Positions 8,412 through 18,330 are shown, numbered from the stretch's first letter. The stretch is 19,126 nucleotides of DNA from Paramacrobiotus metropolitanus (GCF_019649055.1 NW_026570683.1:1-19126); one strand, 5' to 3'. Notes: a model not told the origin generated them from the sequence alone. A program made the numbers and translations.

Positions 8412-9450
8412 GCACAGGTCCGTACGCAGTCGATAACAGCGATGGTCGACAGCTGCAAAAGTCTACGCTAAGTGAAAATCAAAATAAAATTACGATAAAG
8501 CCTTCATTAAGCACTTTTTAACGTACATATCTATTGTATGATCTCTATGAATTATTTTTGCTACTTATTCGCTATTTCTACGGTAAAACGATTGAGAAAA
8601 CGTTAACGAACTAAAGCAAAGCAGTTATGAAAAGTCCCCCGGCCCCCAAGAGGCAATTCGCATCCCAGGAATGGTAAAACAAAATTCAAATTTTTGTTTT
8701 TACTATTCATTAGAGGCTGGAATTCCATTTCTTGGCAATAATACCTGTATAAAGTATTGCAGTTAAAATTTAAACCGTTGTCCCGTGACCTTGGCTTTTA
8801 TGAGCTTCTAGGAATAATACTACATCTTATGTACTGCAATGTGCAATACTGCGTAACAGACTGCTCAGATCAACATTGTTGCCCTGATTAGTAACTTATC
8901 CCAAAATGGTCCATCATAATTTCATTTTGCATATTATGCAAACAGCGAAATGTGACGCTTAGTTAGCAAAAATGGTTGGTTATGAGCAGAGTTCGGTACA
9001 CTGCTATACCGCCTTGTCGATTGTGCTACGGTAGCCGGTCACAGCCTTTCCCACCTTATCAACAACCGGTATCAAGACCGCAACGGTCTATCGCTTACCA
9101 TGCGGTTGTATGGTAATGAATTTCTTGTCAGCTGCAGCTCCTCTCGAAGCATTTCCGTCAAGGAAATGTAGTAACCCTAGTCTCAGACCTTCCCGAAGAC
9201 AAGTAGATCAGAATATGATCCGCTTAAGCCTTCGCCGACAAGCATTGCTCTTAACCAATACGTAATATACCGCTGCTCATTATATACTACCCCTAATACC
9301 ATTTTCTGTAAACCTTCTTTTATTAAAAATTGTGTACCATGATTCCGAAGACCGCTGATAGAATTTCGTTGATTTGTCTTCATAACAATCTGCACGGAAT
9401 TTCGGAATCGCTGTTATTACCATAATATAAAATTTGTTGCACTCTTGTCT
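8412..9450. other. Non-coding region between receptor flank and receptor relic
   Basis: No gene is supported. Short + strand frames seen in one copy (for example around 9000-9170, better open in copy 2 as 17706-17900) are not open in the other. A short inverted repeat, CATTTCC-GTCAA-GGAAATG, lies at 9150-9168. An imperfect hairpin occurs near 8672-8701; its perfect form is in copy 2 at 17400-17429. Confidence 0.45.
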
Positions 9451-9612
9451 ATCGCCAACGATCGCAGCCATGCCGACGCACAGCAGATTGATGCGATATA
9501 TAGAGAGCGAAGTGCGCAGCTTAAAGGTCACGGCGCTTATGGCAGCCAGAGATACCGACGAAGCGCTCTATTGCGATGCCGTAGTACTACAAGAACTGTT
9601 TGTAAAATTCAT
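9451..9612 (-). pseudogene. N-terminal relic of a receptor paralogue
   Basis: Read on the minus strand from ATG 9612-9610, it gives MNFTNSSCSTTASQ, a TAG stop (9570-9568), then SASSVSLAAISAVTFKLRTS and SIYRINLLCVGMAAIVGD. This matches residues 1-69 of the intact receptor at 7161-8072 (MNLTNTSFCNTSVLQW...). The stop falls where the intact gene has Trp16. Fourteen codons (LVNDYVIILFVAYP, half of TM1) are missing between VTF and KLRTS as a clean in-frame 42-nt deletion. Similarity ends after VGD; TM3-TM7 are absent. The same stop is present in copy 2 (18172-18330), so the gene died before the recent duplication. Confidence 0.8.
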
Positions 9613-9846
9613 GTTTTAAATTTCGCTGTGATAAGCTGCAAAATATGTAAGATCTTTTGATCAATGAAATCGCTCCCAACAGTTGTGGTAGTACTATGGA
9701 TAGGAAAGAAGGAAGAATGCAGTCAGAAATCGTTTTTGCTCGGAGCGATTGGTACAACAAAACGCCATGCGCTAAATTGACAGGATAACATTTCTGAGCT
9801 TTGCTACAACGTATATGCATTTATGTATTCAACGGTCAGATAAACA
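9613..9846 (-). repeat. Flank of the receptor relic, old duplicate of 8073-8345
   Basis: It is collinear with the upstream flank of the intact receptor, with many substitutions and small gaps but clear anchors (CCCAACAGTTGTGG, AAATTGACAGGATAA, TTCAACGGTCAGATAAACACA). This shows that the old duplication copied gene and flank together. Confidence 0.65.
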
Positions 9847-10681
9847 CAGTACAAATCTGGAAGCAAAAGTGCGGTGGGAAACGAGACTGTTGCTCGTTGC
9901 ATAGCCGGTTGAGCGACGGTTTGTGTTCGAACTTTTCGAGCCTGAATTCCAGCCGTGCCGGGTGCGCTGCACAAAGCTGTTGACTACCTTTTGCAGCCCT
10001 TCTTTCGGCTGACAACCTTTGGCGCTACCTTTTCCGTGCACTGCTTTCACTCCGTGCACAACCTTATGACCGCCACTACAGTACCTATAACTCACTCACA
10101 GTCTGTAACTCACAAGTCACTTTAGTGTTTATTCTGGCAAGTGCGGAACGGATTTGCTTTTATTTATGCTTAATTTCAGCCACAACCGTTTGCTTTAAAA
10201 CTATTTCGAATCCATGTTGTGTAAATATTTCGTAAAACGATCCTCTACTTCCGGTAAGTAGCGCACAAAATATTAGTTATTTTTTTCCCTAATTAGTTCA
10301 TTGACGTTTTCTCCTCGTGATAAAACGCAGAAAGCGAAAAAACGAAAAAGTAATTCACGGAGTGAAAAGTAGTGCAGAAGGTAGTGAACCGATTCAAAGG
10401 CTGTGAATGGCTGCAAACAGAGTCGTAATGTAAAAATAAAAGCACAACGGTGTAGACAAAGCACCTGGACACAAAAGGCAGGGAAGTATTGTAAATGAAA
10501 GATCTTGAAGGAGCAGCCCAGTCCTTAGTCTAAACGAGAGGATTATAAGGTGTGTAGCGCCATGTCATTTTCTTGATACCTTGTGAGACATTCTCTGGTG
10601 AACTAGGGTGGGTCCCTGCCGCGAATTTCGAGCGTAGAACGCCTAGTTAGGTTTTGACAGAAAATACTCTAATCAAAGGCT
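9847..10681. other. Non-coding region across the end of repeat copy 1
   Basis: I see no gene, RNA gene or mobile element here. Copy 1 similarity to copy 2 can be followed to 10416, where the window ends in copy 2. Confidence 0.4.
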
Positions 10682-11059
10682 TTACCATATGAAATCTGCG
10701 GAATCGGATGTCAGTAATATGAAAGACTGCCTGGCAAGAAAACTGATAATGCAGTACCGTATACAAGGGGTCACTCGAAGGAGCAATGCATTGCCGTACT
10801 CATTGAAAGTAATCGAAGAAAGCCCCTTAAGTACTGTCGTAATACGCTCAAAACGTTCAAATGCATCACACATTTTCCAGTACAATACGCCAGCATAAGC
10901 TAATAACGTCGGCATCTGTCCACAACAGCCGCTGGCATACGTACACCCTTCCGCCAGATTCGTTCTATTTGTGTACGTCTTTAAACCGTTCTGAATACGG
11001 CTTGGAATTTCTCTTTTGACTGGATCCATTGCATTATGCGGTAGATTACAAAGCAGCAT
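10682..11059 (-). CDS. Hypothetical open frame, 125 aa (doubtful)
   Basis: An ATG-to-stop frame on the minus strand with ATG at 11059-11057 and TAA at 10684-10682. It has seven cysteines, including a CC pair in ASGCCGQMPT, and a sequon in TYTNRTNLAEGC. There is no signal peptide, recognised domain or long membrane segment. It lies divergently upstream of the second receptor gene. It could be an exon of a larger gene, a relic, or a chance frame; I do not recognise it. Confidence 0.2.
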   Translation of the reverse strand: MLLCNLPHNAMDPVKREIPSRIQNGLKTYTNRTNLAEGCTYASGCCGQMPTLLAYAGVLYWKMCDAFERFERITTVLKGLSSITFNEYGNALLLRVTPCIRYCIISFLARQSFILLTSDSADFIW

Positions 11060-11212
11060 ACTATAATCTACATATTATGCACACCTTACAATCGCCGAAA
11101 TGTGATCTCAATGCGACGGACTTGATGGAATTAATGCAACCGCAGGCACAGAATGGGAATGGCGCAGTTAAAAGCTTATCTCAAGAAGAAGGATCGTCCA
11201 TTTTCTGATATG

Positions 11213-11220
11213 TATAAAAA
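11213..11220 (+). promoter_or_regulatory. TATA box of the second receptor gene
   Basis: TATAAAAA lies 106 nt upstream of the ATG at 11319, nearly the same spacing as for the secreted-protein gene (102 nt). It would place the transcription start near 11243. Two out-of-frame upstream ATGs (11247 and 11291) would then be at or within the leader. Confidence 0.55.
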
Positions 11221-11318
11221 CCGGCGCTGTTTGTTTTGGTGGTTTGATGCACCGCAGCACGGTTGGCTTGTCAAACTCCGGTGTCGTTTTATGAGAAAAT
11301 TTTTATTTCAAGAAAGCA

Positions 11319-12543
11319 ATGGCTTCTCTTGCGAATTTGTCGATGTCTTGGGTAAACACTACGTTCAGGACCGTAAACAGCACGACTGTAAATTCCCCAT
11401 CCATCGGACTGATTAGTGCAACAGTCCTTTCTCTCTTCTTGAACACGACAGTTTTGCTCATGGTACTCCATGGAAAAAAGCAGCGCACGCCGTTTGATGT
11501 ATACATCGTGGCGCTCTTCGGTAGCAATATCCTGTATACTGCCATCAATCATCCATTAGAAATCCTTACTGCCCAGTACGGTTTCTCGTGGACCGGAGAA
11601 ACAGTCTGCACTTTGAGCCTGTACAACACCTATGTCATCAGCGCCGTTACAGTGCACATGCACCTGCTGATCAGCGTCAGCCGGGGATGGGTACTCTTCT
11701 GGCCAGTTACATACAAACAACGCCACACCTTCACTGTCGCTACATTGCTGTGCGGCGTTACGATAATTTATCTTCACATTGTGCTTGTACCCGGCATTAT
11801 TGTCGACGCCGCGCTGTACCGAATGCCCGTCAATCACGGATGCAGGATTAACATGGACGCACAGCATGGCTGGTAAATAGGATTGTTCATTCATTTTTTA
11901 ACGTTCAGGAACCGTCTTTCGTCTCACAAGACATCAGAATATGGCTTGTAACGCATTATCAATTATATAACCTTAACACTGTAACATATTCTGTCAACCT
12001 TTATCATGTGTATTCGAAATTAATTTTTCTATGCAACATTACTCCAAATTAGGATTTGATGCTTGAAATTTGAAGTCTAATTTCAACCTTAGGTACATAT
12101 TCATCACCGTGGTGTTGTATTCCGTGCCGAAACTCTTAATTCCCGCGTGCTATCCCGTACTGCTGTGGAAGACCATACGGAGAACAAACAATTTGACAAG
12201 GCGCATAGGCTGGCGTAGTGCGACGGGAACAAGCGAAAACTCCACAGACAAAGCATCGGGTTCCAAAGGTCAATCACGCCCGTTCATCCTGCTGACACTC
12301 ATGACGTTGTGTGTAACGATTTGTTGGATTCCCAGTATGGTCTATTACATCATGATCGGTTATATCTCGCCCACCAAATTGGACACGTTTCGCCGCATAG
12401 CGACGACGCTATTTGGTCTGCGGGTGCTGCTGGATCCCGTGTTTTTCTGCCTTAGTTTCCGCAGCTTGAGCGCGCCCTTCGCTGTCTTGTGGAAGAAGCG
12501 CGCAGTCCGGCCAAGGATCAACATCGAGCAGCCAGTTTACTGA
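11319..12543 (+). CDS. Second rhodopsin-like G-protein-coupled receptor, orphan, 334 aa, one intron
   Basis: The exons are 11319-11872 and 12093-12543 (stop TGA at 12541-12543), 1005 nt of coding sequence. The start has a good context (AAAGCAATGG) and is the first ATG in frame with the receptor. The N-terminus has several sequons (N6, N13, N20). TM1 contains SATVLSLFLNTTVLLMVL, TM2 VYIVALFGSNILYTA. The TM3 cysteine is in GETVCTLSL, and the DRY position reads SRGW. ECL2 has NHGCRINM, the partner of the disulfide. TM5 spans the intron (YIFITVVLYSVPKLLIPACY); TM6 has ICWIPSMVYY, the CWxP toggle motif; TM7 ends in LLDPVFF instead of NPxxY. It is a membrane receptor of unknown ligand. It is clearly not a close copy of the 7161-8072 receptor: sequence, orientation and intron differ, though TM6/TM7 style is shared. 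Confidence 0.85.
11873..12092 (+). other. Intron of the second receptor gene (220 nt)
   Basis: The donor is GTAAAT; the acceptor is AATTTCAACCTTAG with a pyrimidine-rich tract. It is phase 2: TG|G gives Trp, joining QHGW to YIFITVV exactly at the start of TM5. Read through, exon 1 would stop at TAA 11874-11876. Confidence 0.85.
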
Positions 12544-13264
12544 ATTTATCATCTCCTGTTACTAAATTACAAAAAAAATAAAGTAGCGATGTCAGCTTGA
12601 AAAAGGTGTAACTGTGTGCTCGTACACCGCCAACTTCAGAAACTGCCGGCATAGCGTTTTTAGAGTACACGCTGCACGCCTGTAAATAAAGTCCAAAGTT
12701 TATGACTGAATTAGTAAGCACATCTACTGTTGTGTATTAAATTCGATGCGGAAACTGTGCAACAACTTTGTATTTACAAGCTTTGTAATTTTTCACAGAA
12801 AATCACATTGAAGATCTGCCCAACTCTTTCCAGCAAACTTGAAACTGATCAAAATTTCGCCTTAATTTAATCTCCCGCTTTTAATATTAGTTTGCGATTT
12901 CTTCTGTTTTCGAAATGAGATGTAAGGTCAGACTTTATTGCAGGGAAAACTATTGTGTTGTATTTGAGTTTTTATAAAACCTACAGTAGGCCGCGGACCG
13001 TACTATACTGTACATCATATTACCTTTGCTTCTTTCCGCTGTGTACGACATTTTATACTGCACATACTACTACATACTACTGCACATACTACCTGGTTTG
13101 TTACTGGCACCATTTCACCAGCGTTCTTCGGCGTACATAGAACAATGGAACAACCACTGCATATTATCTTATCAAAGAGATCCACAAACGATGATAAAAG
13201 CTAATAAACGCTTGCTCATTTTTAAAACGCAAAATCTTTCACTAACACTGCAGGAGTTATCTTT
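12544..13264. other. Non-coding region after the second receptor gene
   Basis: AATAAA occurs at 12577-12582, 34 nt after the stop, and again near 12685; the first is a good polyadenylation-signal candidate for the receptor gene. Otherwise I see AT-rich sequence with a short tandem repeat at 13057-13092 and no gene. Confidence 0.5.
13057..13092. repeat. Short tandem repeat, 22-bp period
   Basis: ACTGCACATACTAC occurs at 13057-13070 and again at 13079-13092, with TACATACT between; within it CATACTAC recurs. It looks like a small slippage-type expansion. Confidence 0.6.
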
Positions 13265-13560
13265 AATCGGCTGTTTTTTGTTGAATTCTGAAAGAAATCT
13301 GTTTACAGTTACAAAGCGTAAACCGGTGAAACTGTACGGTTGATAAACTCTGATCGTTCAAATCAGAATAATATGACATTGTTATAGCCACGTTAAAAAC
13401 GCCCATAATTATCACAACCGGTACGTTTTTGTTCTCTTGTTTACGTGCGCAATGGATGTAGTGGCAAAGGCCACAAAACGGAATTTCTATGGCTACACAT
13501 CAAAACCACATTTTTCCGTCTTTAGTCTAGAAACCATGTTTTTGCGCAGGTGTCGTACTG
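13265..13560 (+). repeat. Old diverged repeat, member 2
   Basis: It aligns with 6730-6990 (anchors GATGTAGTGGCAAA at 13454-13467, CAAAACGGAATTT at about 13473-13485, and CGGTGAAA near 13324). It lies in the single-copy spacer just before the palindrome cluster. Both members keep a frame reading DVVAK.xKRNFxGY, but later gaps shift the frame, so it is probably non-coding. Confidence 0.7.
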
Positions 13561-13685
13561 ACTCTCATGTGCGTACACATCATATAAATACTTGGTTGCG
13601 ATTGAGGATTATAAAGTAGCGAGAGTGGAATACGTCCCAGTTATACAGGGCCAGCAGTAGTTTAAAGTAAGGAACGAAGATCCAA

Positions 13686-13827
13686 GGAAAATGGAATTCC
13701 ACGGTGGAATTCCATTTTCCAAATCCGCGCTCCAGGCGACGTGCTTGGATTTGGAAAACGGAATTTAGGAAATCCGCGGAATTCCACTTTTCGAATGGAA
13801 ATCCAAATTACTGTATTTGGATTTCCA
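13686..13827. repeat. Cluster of nested palindromes
   Basis: Four inverted repeats lie within 142 bp. 13686-13720 has perfect 17-nt arms around one G. 13708-13726 pairs with 13747-13765 (one mismatch, 20-nt loop). 13768-13785 is a near-palindrome centred on CCGCGG. 13796-13827 has perfect 13-nt arms and a 6-nt loop. All are built from the motif GGAATTCC, GGAAATCC or GGATTTCC. The cluster ends 80 nt before the junction with repeat copy 2. It may be a miniature foldback element, a fragile hairpin or a multi-site regulatory element; it codes for nothing I recognise. Confidence 0.85.
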
Positions 13828-13879
13828 AACGAACGAAAACTTTCAAAATTATCGAAACTCACCCGGCAGTTTCTCACTT

Positions 13880-13911
13880 TTTTCATAATGCCTTTTTTTG
13901 CCTTTTTTTTT
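13880..13911 (+). repeat. T-rich tract at the repeat junction
   Basis: Three T runs (T6, T7, T9) separated by short spacers lead directly into TATATGACTAG of repeat copy 2. The last T run overlaps the TTTT that starts copy 1 at 5134, giving a microhomology of up to about four T at the junction. Confidence 0.6.
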
Positions 13912-14841
13912 ATATGACTAGTTACGCTAGTGATCGGATCCGGCTTCGAAAGTGGCCGACAAGCGGTTGAAAGGCAGAGATAGGCCTGGAGTTCAGTGGG
14001 CGTTTATCAATGGATTTCTCCCGTCACAGGTATCTTACCCGTAGTTGCTGCCTTTTGATTTCATACCGCCTGCGGTATCGGCTTAATGAGATAGGTGGTA
14101 TTTTATGTAAGTTTTATTTGTATTAATCTCTCGCAAAGTCAAATGGGTAATCGTTCTGCAATTGTGCACTGCGGAAAATGCAGCAGCAATAATTACATAC
14201 AGGGAGAATTTCGCGTACGGTACACTTATTATGCAGCAGGCGGTACCACACCGCAGCGGTTACTTCATGTTAATACTTTTCTGCAAACATAGCCGCTTTT
14301 TAATCCGCATGACCCGGCAGTAATTTTAGCAATCTTTGTTTATATATATCCAAAAGTTAAGCGCCGTTTGTAAATGACAAAACATCGTTTTATCTTGCCT
14401 ATGACGTGCCTGGAATTTTTAGAAATATATTTATAGATAACCTAAGGCATTTGGCTGGTAATCGGCTTAAAGGAAACCGTTATAGCACGTTCTGACGTGT
14501 TCTACTATTTTAAACCGCTTTAAGCTGATGGAGAACGCCAAATTTAGACAACTGATAATGGTGTATCACTTACGGAACCATTCTCATTGTTCACCGGATA
14601 AACTGTTCCGACACTTGCGAGTGTGCAAAATTATTCAGCCCACAGGAGAATCCAGTTTGATTCCCACGAGCTGACCTTATCCTCTAATTTACGTTCCGTT
14701 CTCCAAACGGTGTATCAAAACTATACGCCAGATTTACTGTCTCCCATGCTGAAACAAAAGTATCGATCATCAATTATGGAAATTATAAGGAAGCGTCTGG
14801 GCGTATATGTAGTACAGATACAGTACCACTGACAAATGCGG

Positions 14842-14848
14842 TATAAAA
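14842..14848 (+). promoter_or_regulatory. TATA box in front of the broken secreted-protein copy
   Basis: TATAAAA is identical to that at 6081-6087, and the promoter region around it is unchanged except for a 3-nt deletion (CTACTAG to CTAG) in the leader. Confidence 0.5.
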
Positions 14849-14940
14849 CCTCGGCACGCTGCACATTATCTCACCTAGGTAGACTTGTATCAGCATGGAA
14901 CTAGCAAGCAGCTAGAAAGGAACTAGAAAATCGCTACAGT

Positions 14941-15304
14941 ATGTTGGCTCTACTTGTAATGATTTTTATTGCCGGAAATATGGTGGATGGCGTTCCGTTA
15001 CCGCTTCCGCGATATATCTATAAGGCATTTTTCCTTGTATATTAAACTGGCTGAGTATCCTCCTCTGGAAGATGTCGGTCCGTTATTTGGCGGATGGAAA
15101 GAACGACCCAGGATCCAGAAATCCGTCCATGTGGCTGGTGTCAGCGGAAATCGGTTCCATAGCGCCACCGCATCCATCAGCCATCCCTTGTACCACACCC
15201 CATTTGGACCCATCGCCAGTATGCGGCATCTGAGAATATTGGATGTTGCCCCGTCATCGCAAGCTGATTCGCCGAAAGCGGACGGCAACTGGTTTCTTGG
15301 TTGA
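14941..15304 (+). pseudogene. Frameshifted copy of the small secreted-protein gene
   Basis: The signal peptide and first 28 residues read as in copy 1. Then two 1-nt deletions (near 15022 and 15033) shift the frame and give a stop soon after YKAFFLVY. Two more deletions (2 nt near 15152, 4 nt near 15187) occur later and together keep the downstream frame, so the end still reads NWFLG. If the deletions are consensus errors, this is simply a second intact gene or an allele. Confidence 0.75.
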
Positions 15305-15904
15305 AGCGCATGGTGTAATGTTTTTGCAACTCTTCTGGCTGTTTCACAGGGTCAGGCGTAATCGCGGATTAAGACACCGTGTGAAACCCGTGCTTCTAAA
15401 GTTAAAAAAAATTTTGTCTTAATTGATCTTGAACAAGCACCGACGTGGTTGGCTGCGGACAGCTGCCTTCGCGCTGGTTTTCGATGAATATTTGTTGCGG
15501 AGTGAAAAGCGGTGAAATTGTGTGGTTAAAACTTTTACCCATTCGAATCGGCATAATTAGTGTGATAGACACATTAAAACCTAATTCATCACAGCCAGAA
15601 TAATCTCCGTTCTCTCTTTCGACTGTTCAACGGATGTAGTGGCAAAACCGTCAAAACGGAATTTTGTTGGCTATGCTAAAACCGTTTTGAAGTCGTCACT
15701 TTGAAACCGGTTTCTGCACAACAAGTGTCGCACTTCCACAAGTGCTCACATCGTAAAAACATTGCAAGTCAACCCATGACGGTAAATTTCGACGCGAAAG
15801 GAACTCTTATTGAGGAATTGCCAAATAACAATAGACTCTCAGTTGCACGTACATCAGGAGACGGTAACCTTACTAGTTTCTTTTTTTGAATAAACAATCC
15901 GCTG
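15305..15904. other. Intergenic region of copy 2 between convergent gene copies
   Basis: Equivalent of 6555-7160, with the third member of the old repeat at about 15473-15733 and several small deletions. No additional gene. Confidence 0.45.
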
Positions 15905-16801
15905 TCATGGGATGCATGTCAACAAACTGGATTAACAGCTGCCCGCAGATCATTCAGTCAGTACAAAAATGACCGGATCGATAACTCGTTGCAGCACAAG
16001 CATCAAATTGGCAATTGTCATGAGTACGGAAGAAACTTTCAAAAAAATGTTGTTAGTATTCCATGAATTTTCGCGGGGTCCAGCACACCACAAGGCAGCC
16101 TGTTAAAGCGGTCATAACAAAGAAAGCCGCCGATTTTCCGTCGCTGCCTTGGGATTCCGGCTGACCGCATTCGAGTCAAGCTCGCCGTTGCTTTTCGTTT
16201 CCAAAATAAATACGGATAAAACGCAAAAATAAGGACAACCGGTACCAGATAAATCCACATCTCAAGAACTGTGCCATAATGAGCTGCGCTTCATACGTAA
16301 CATCGCACGCTCGATCGGTACCAACGGGCGGACGGAAGTATAAAAGTCCTTAATCAGAAATGGCATCGCGAGTAAATGACAATATACCAGCGATAATAAA
16401 CATATGAAAACGGCCATTTTACAGAATGGTGTGCGATAATTAAAGGGAACGTCAGCGCCCAGAAGCGGTTGCCAGTAATTAAACCGTGTGCATGAAGAAC
16501 CAATGCCGTACCCACCCATTCCAGGTAGATCTTGGCCATGCACATCTCGAACTGAAACAGCGATATGTTTGTATCCTTTCCACAATTCGCAGAGGATCGC
16601 CAACGGTCACCACGATATTGACAAACAGAAGGTTGATGAGATATACGGAGAATGACGTGCGCAGTTTTGGATATGCTACGAAGAGGATTATGACATAATC
16701 ATTTACGAGAAAGGTCACCACACTTACTGCGGCAGGGAAACTGAGGATGCGCTCCATTGCAAAACCGATGTATTACAGAAACTGGTATTTGTCAAATTCA
16801 T
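15905..16801 (-). pseudogene. Frame-broken copy of the class A receptor gene
   Basis: It corresponds to 7161-8072 base for base, apart from about a dozen indels that make it 15 nt shorter (897 versus 912). Examples on the + strand: GCAAGGG to GCAGGG near 16734, TCTCCGAAC to TCTCGAAC near 16548, GTGTGTGC to GTGTGC near 16432, CATTTTTAC to CATTTTAC near 16418, TCTCCAAG to TCTCAAG near 16262, CGAGGTC to CGAGTC near 16172, CGCCGGGG to CGCGGGG near 16074, and one T/A-run gain near 16041. The first deletion falls within codons 20-25, so no receptor could be made as written. Start and stop codons are preserved. Substitutions are very few. Confidence 0.8.
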
Positions 16802-17122
16802 TTTCTAGTCGATAATCTGATACGGTTTCAAACTAAATCTGTAAAGCAGAAAAGTTGCAGTGGAACAGTTCCCAACAGGTGTGGCACAAAACAGTTTACG
16901 GCCAGAAAAGCAGGGATAATGCAGTTCTCGCATGCTTTATCTATTAGTACTGTTTGCAGTGATACGTATGCCACAACAAAACACCTTACGTTACATTGAC
17001 AGCATGATGTTTTCGGGTTTTCTACAGTGTCCACACATTTGTGTACTCAACGGTCAGATGAACACACTGTGGATTACGTAGTTCTCATCTAATTTTAGAA
17101 ACGGTGCACTTCGGTTGCAGTG

Positions 17123-17138
17123 GTACGGTCCACCGTAC
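17123..17138. repeat. Copy 2 of the palindrome GTACGGT-CC-ACCGTAC
   Basis: Identical to 8396-8411, including the following half-site-like GTCCGTACG. Confidence 0.4.
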
Positions 17139-18171
17139 GCACAGGTCCGTACGCAGTCGATAACAGCGATGGTCGACAGCTGCAAAAGTCTACGCTAAGT
17201 GAAAATCAAAATAAAATTACGATAAAGCCTTCATTAAGCACTTTTAACGTACATATCTATTGTATGATCTCTATGAATTATTTTTGCTACTTATTCGCTA
17301 TTTCTACGGTAAAACGATTGAGAAAACGTTAACGAACTAAAACAAAGCAGTTATGAAAAGTCCCCACGGCCCCAAGAGGGCAATTCGCATCCAGGAATGG
17401 TAAAACAAAATTCAAATTTTTTGTTTTACTATTCATTAGAGGCTGGAATTCCATTTCTTGGCAATAATACCTGTATAAAAGTATTGCAGTTAAAATTTAA
17501 ACCGTTGTCCCGTGACCTTGGCTTTTATGAGCTTCTAGGAATAATACTACATCTTATGTACTGCAATGTGCAATACTGCGTAACAGACTGCTCAGATCAA
17601 CATTGTTGCCCTGATTAGTATGTAACTTATCCCAAAATGGTCCATCATAATTTCATTTGCATATTATGCAAACAGCGAAATGTGACGCTTAGTTAGCAAA
17701 AATGGTTGGTTATGAGCGAGTTCCGGTACACTGCTATACCGCCTTGTCGTTGTGCTGCGGTAGCCGGTCACAGCCTTTCCCACCTTATCAACAACCGGTA
17801 TCAAGACCGCAACGGTCTATCGCTTACCATGCGGTTGTATGGTAATGAATTTCTTGTCAGCTGCAGCTCACTCTCGAAGCATTTCCGTCAAGAAATGTAG
17901 TAACCTAGTCTCAGACCTTCCGAAGACAAGTAGATCAGAATATGATCCGCTTAAGCCTTCGCCGACAAGCATTGCTCTTAACAATACGTAATATACCGCT
18001 GCTCATTATATACTACCCCTAATGCCATTTTTCTGTAAACCTTCTTTTATTAAAATTGTACCATGATTCCGAAGACCGCTGATAGAATTTCGTTGATTTG
18101 TCTTCATAACAATCTGCACGGAATTTCGGAATCGCTATTATTATAATATAAAATTTGTTGCACTCTTGTCT
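17139..18171. other. Non-coding region of copy 2
   Basis: Equivalent of 8412-9450. A perfect hairpin with 11-nt arms (GTAAAACAAAA and TTTTGTTTTAC, 8-nt loop) lies at 17400-17429; copy 1 has a slightly mismatched form at 8672-8701. Open frames here (17397-17618, 17706-17900) are not shared with copy 1 and are not called as genes. Confidence 0.45.
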
Positions 18172-18330
18172 ATCGCCAACGATCGCAGCCATGCCGACGC
18201 ACAGCAGATTGATGCGATATATAGAGAACAGATGCGCAACAAAGGTCACGGCGCTTATGGCAGCCAGAGATACCGACGAAGCGCTCTATTGCGATGCCGT
18301 AGTACACCAAGAACTGTTTGTAAAATTCAT
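18172..18330 (-). pseudogene. Copy 2 of the receptor N-terminal relic
   Basis: It reads MNFTNSSWCTTASQ, TAG, then SASSVSLAAISAVTF and SIYRINLLCVGMAAIVGD. It shares with 9451-9612 the premature TAG and the loss of half of TM1. It differs by a small block around VTF (VAHLF here, KLRTSL in copy 1) that needs substitutions as well as deletions, so copy 2 is not purely deletion-diverged. Confidence 0.75.

Larger units (their letters stand above)
5134..10416 (+). repeat. Direct repeat, copy 1 (5.28 kb)
   Basis: This block is collinear with 13908-19126 over its entire length. The left edge is sharp: similarity starts at TTTTATATGACTAGTTACG and the preceding bases differ (a C here, a T-run in copy 2). 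The right edge at 10416 is set only by the end of the window in copy 2. Copy 1 is the better copy, because the secreted-protein gene and the receptor gene are both open in it. It is 64 nt longer than copy 2. Confidence 0.95.

Noticed and set aside
17397-17900. Open frames of 64-73 codons in copy 2
   Set aside because: The corresponding stretches of copy 1 are interrupted or read differently, and no family resemblance is seen.
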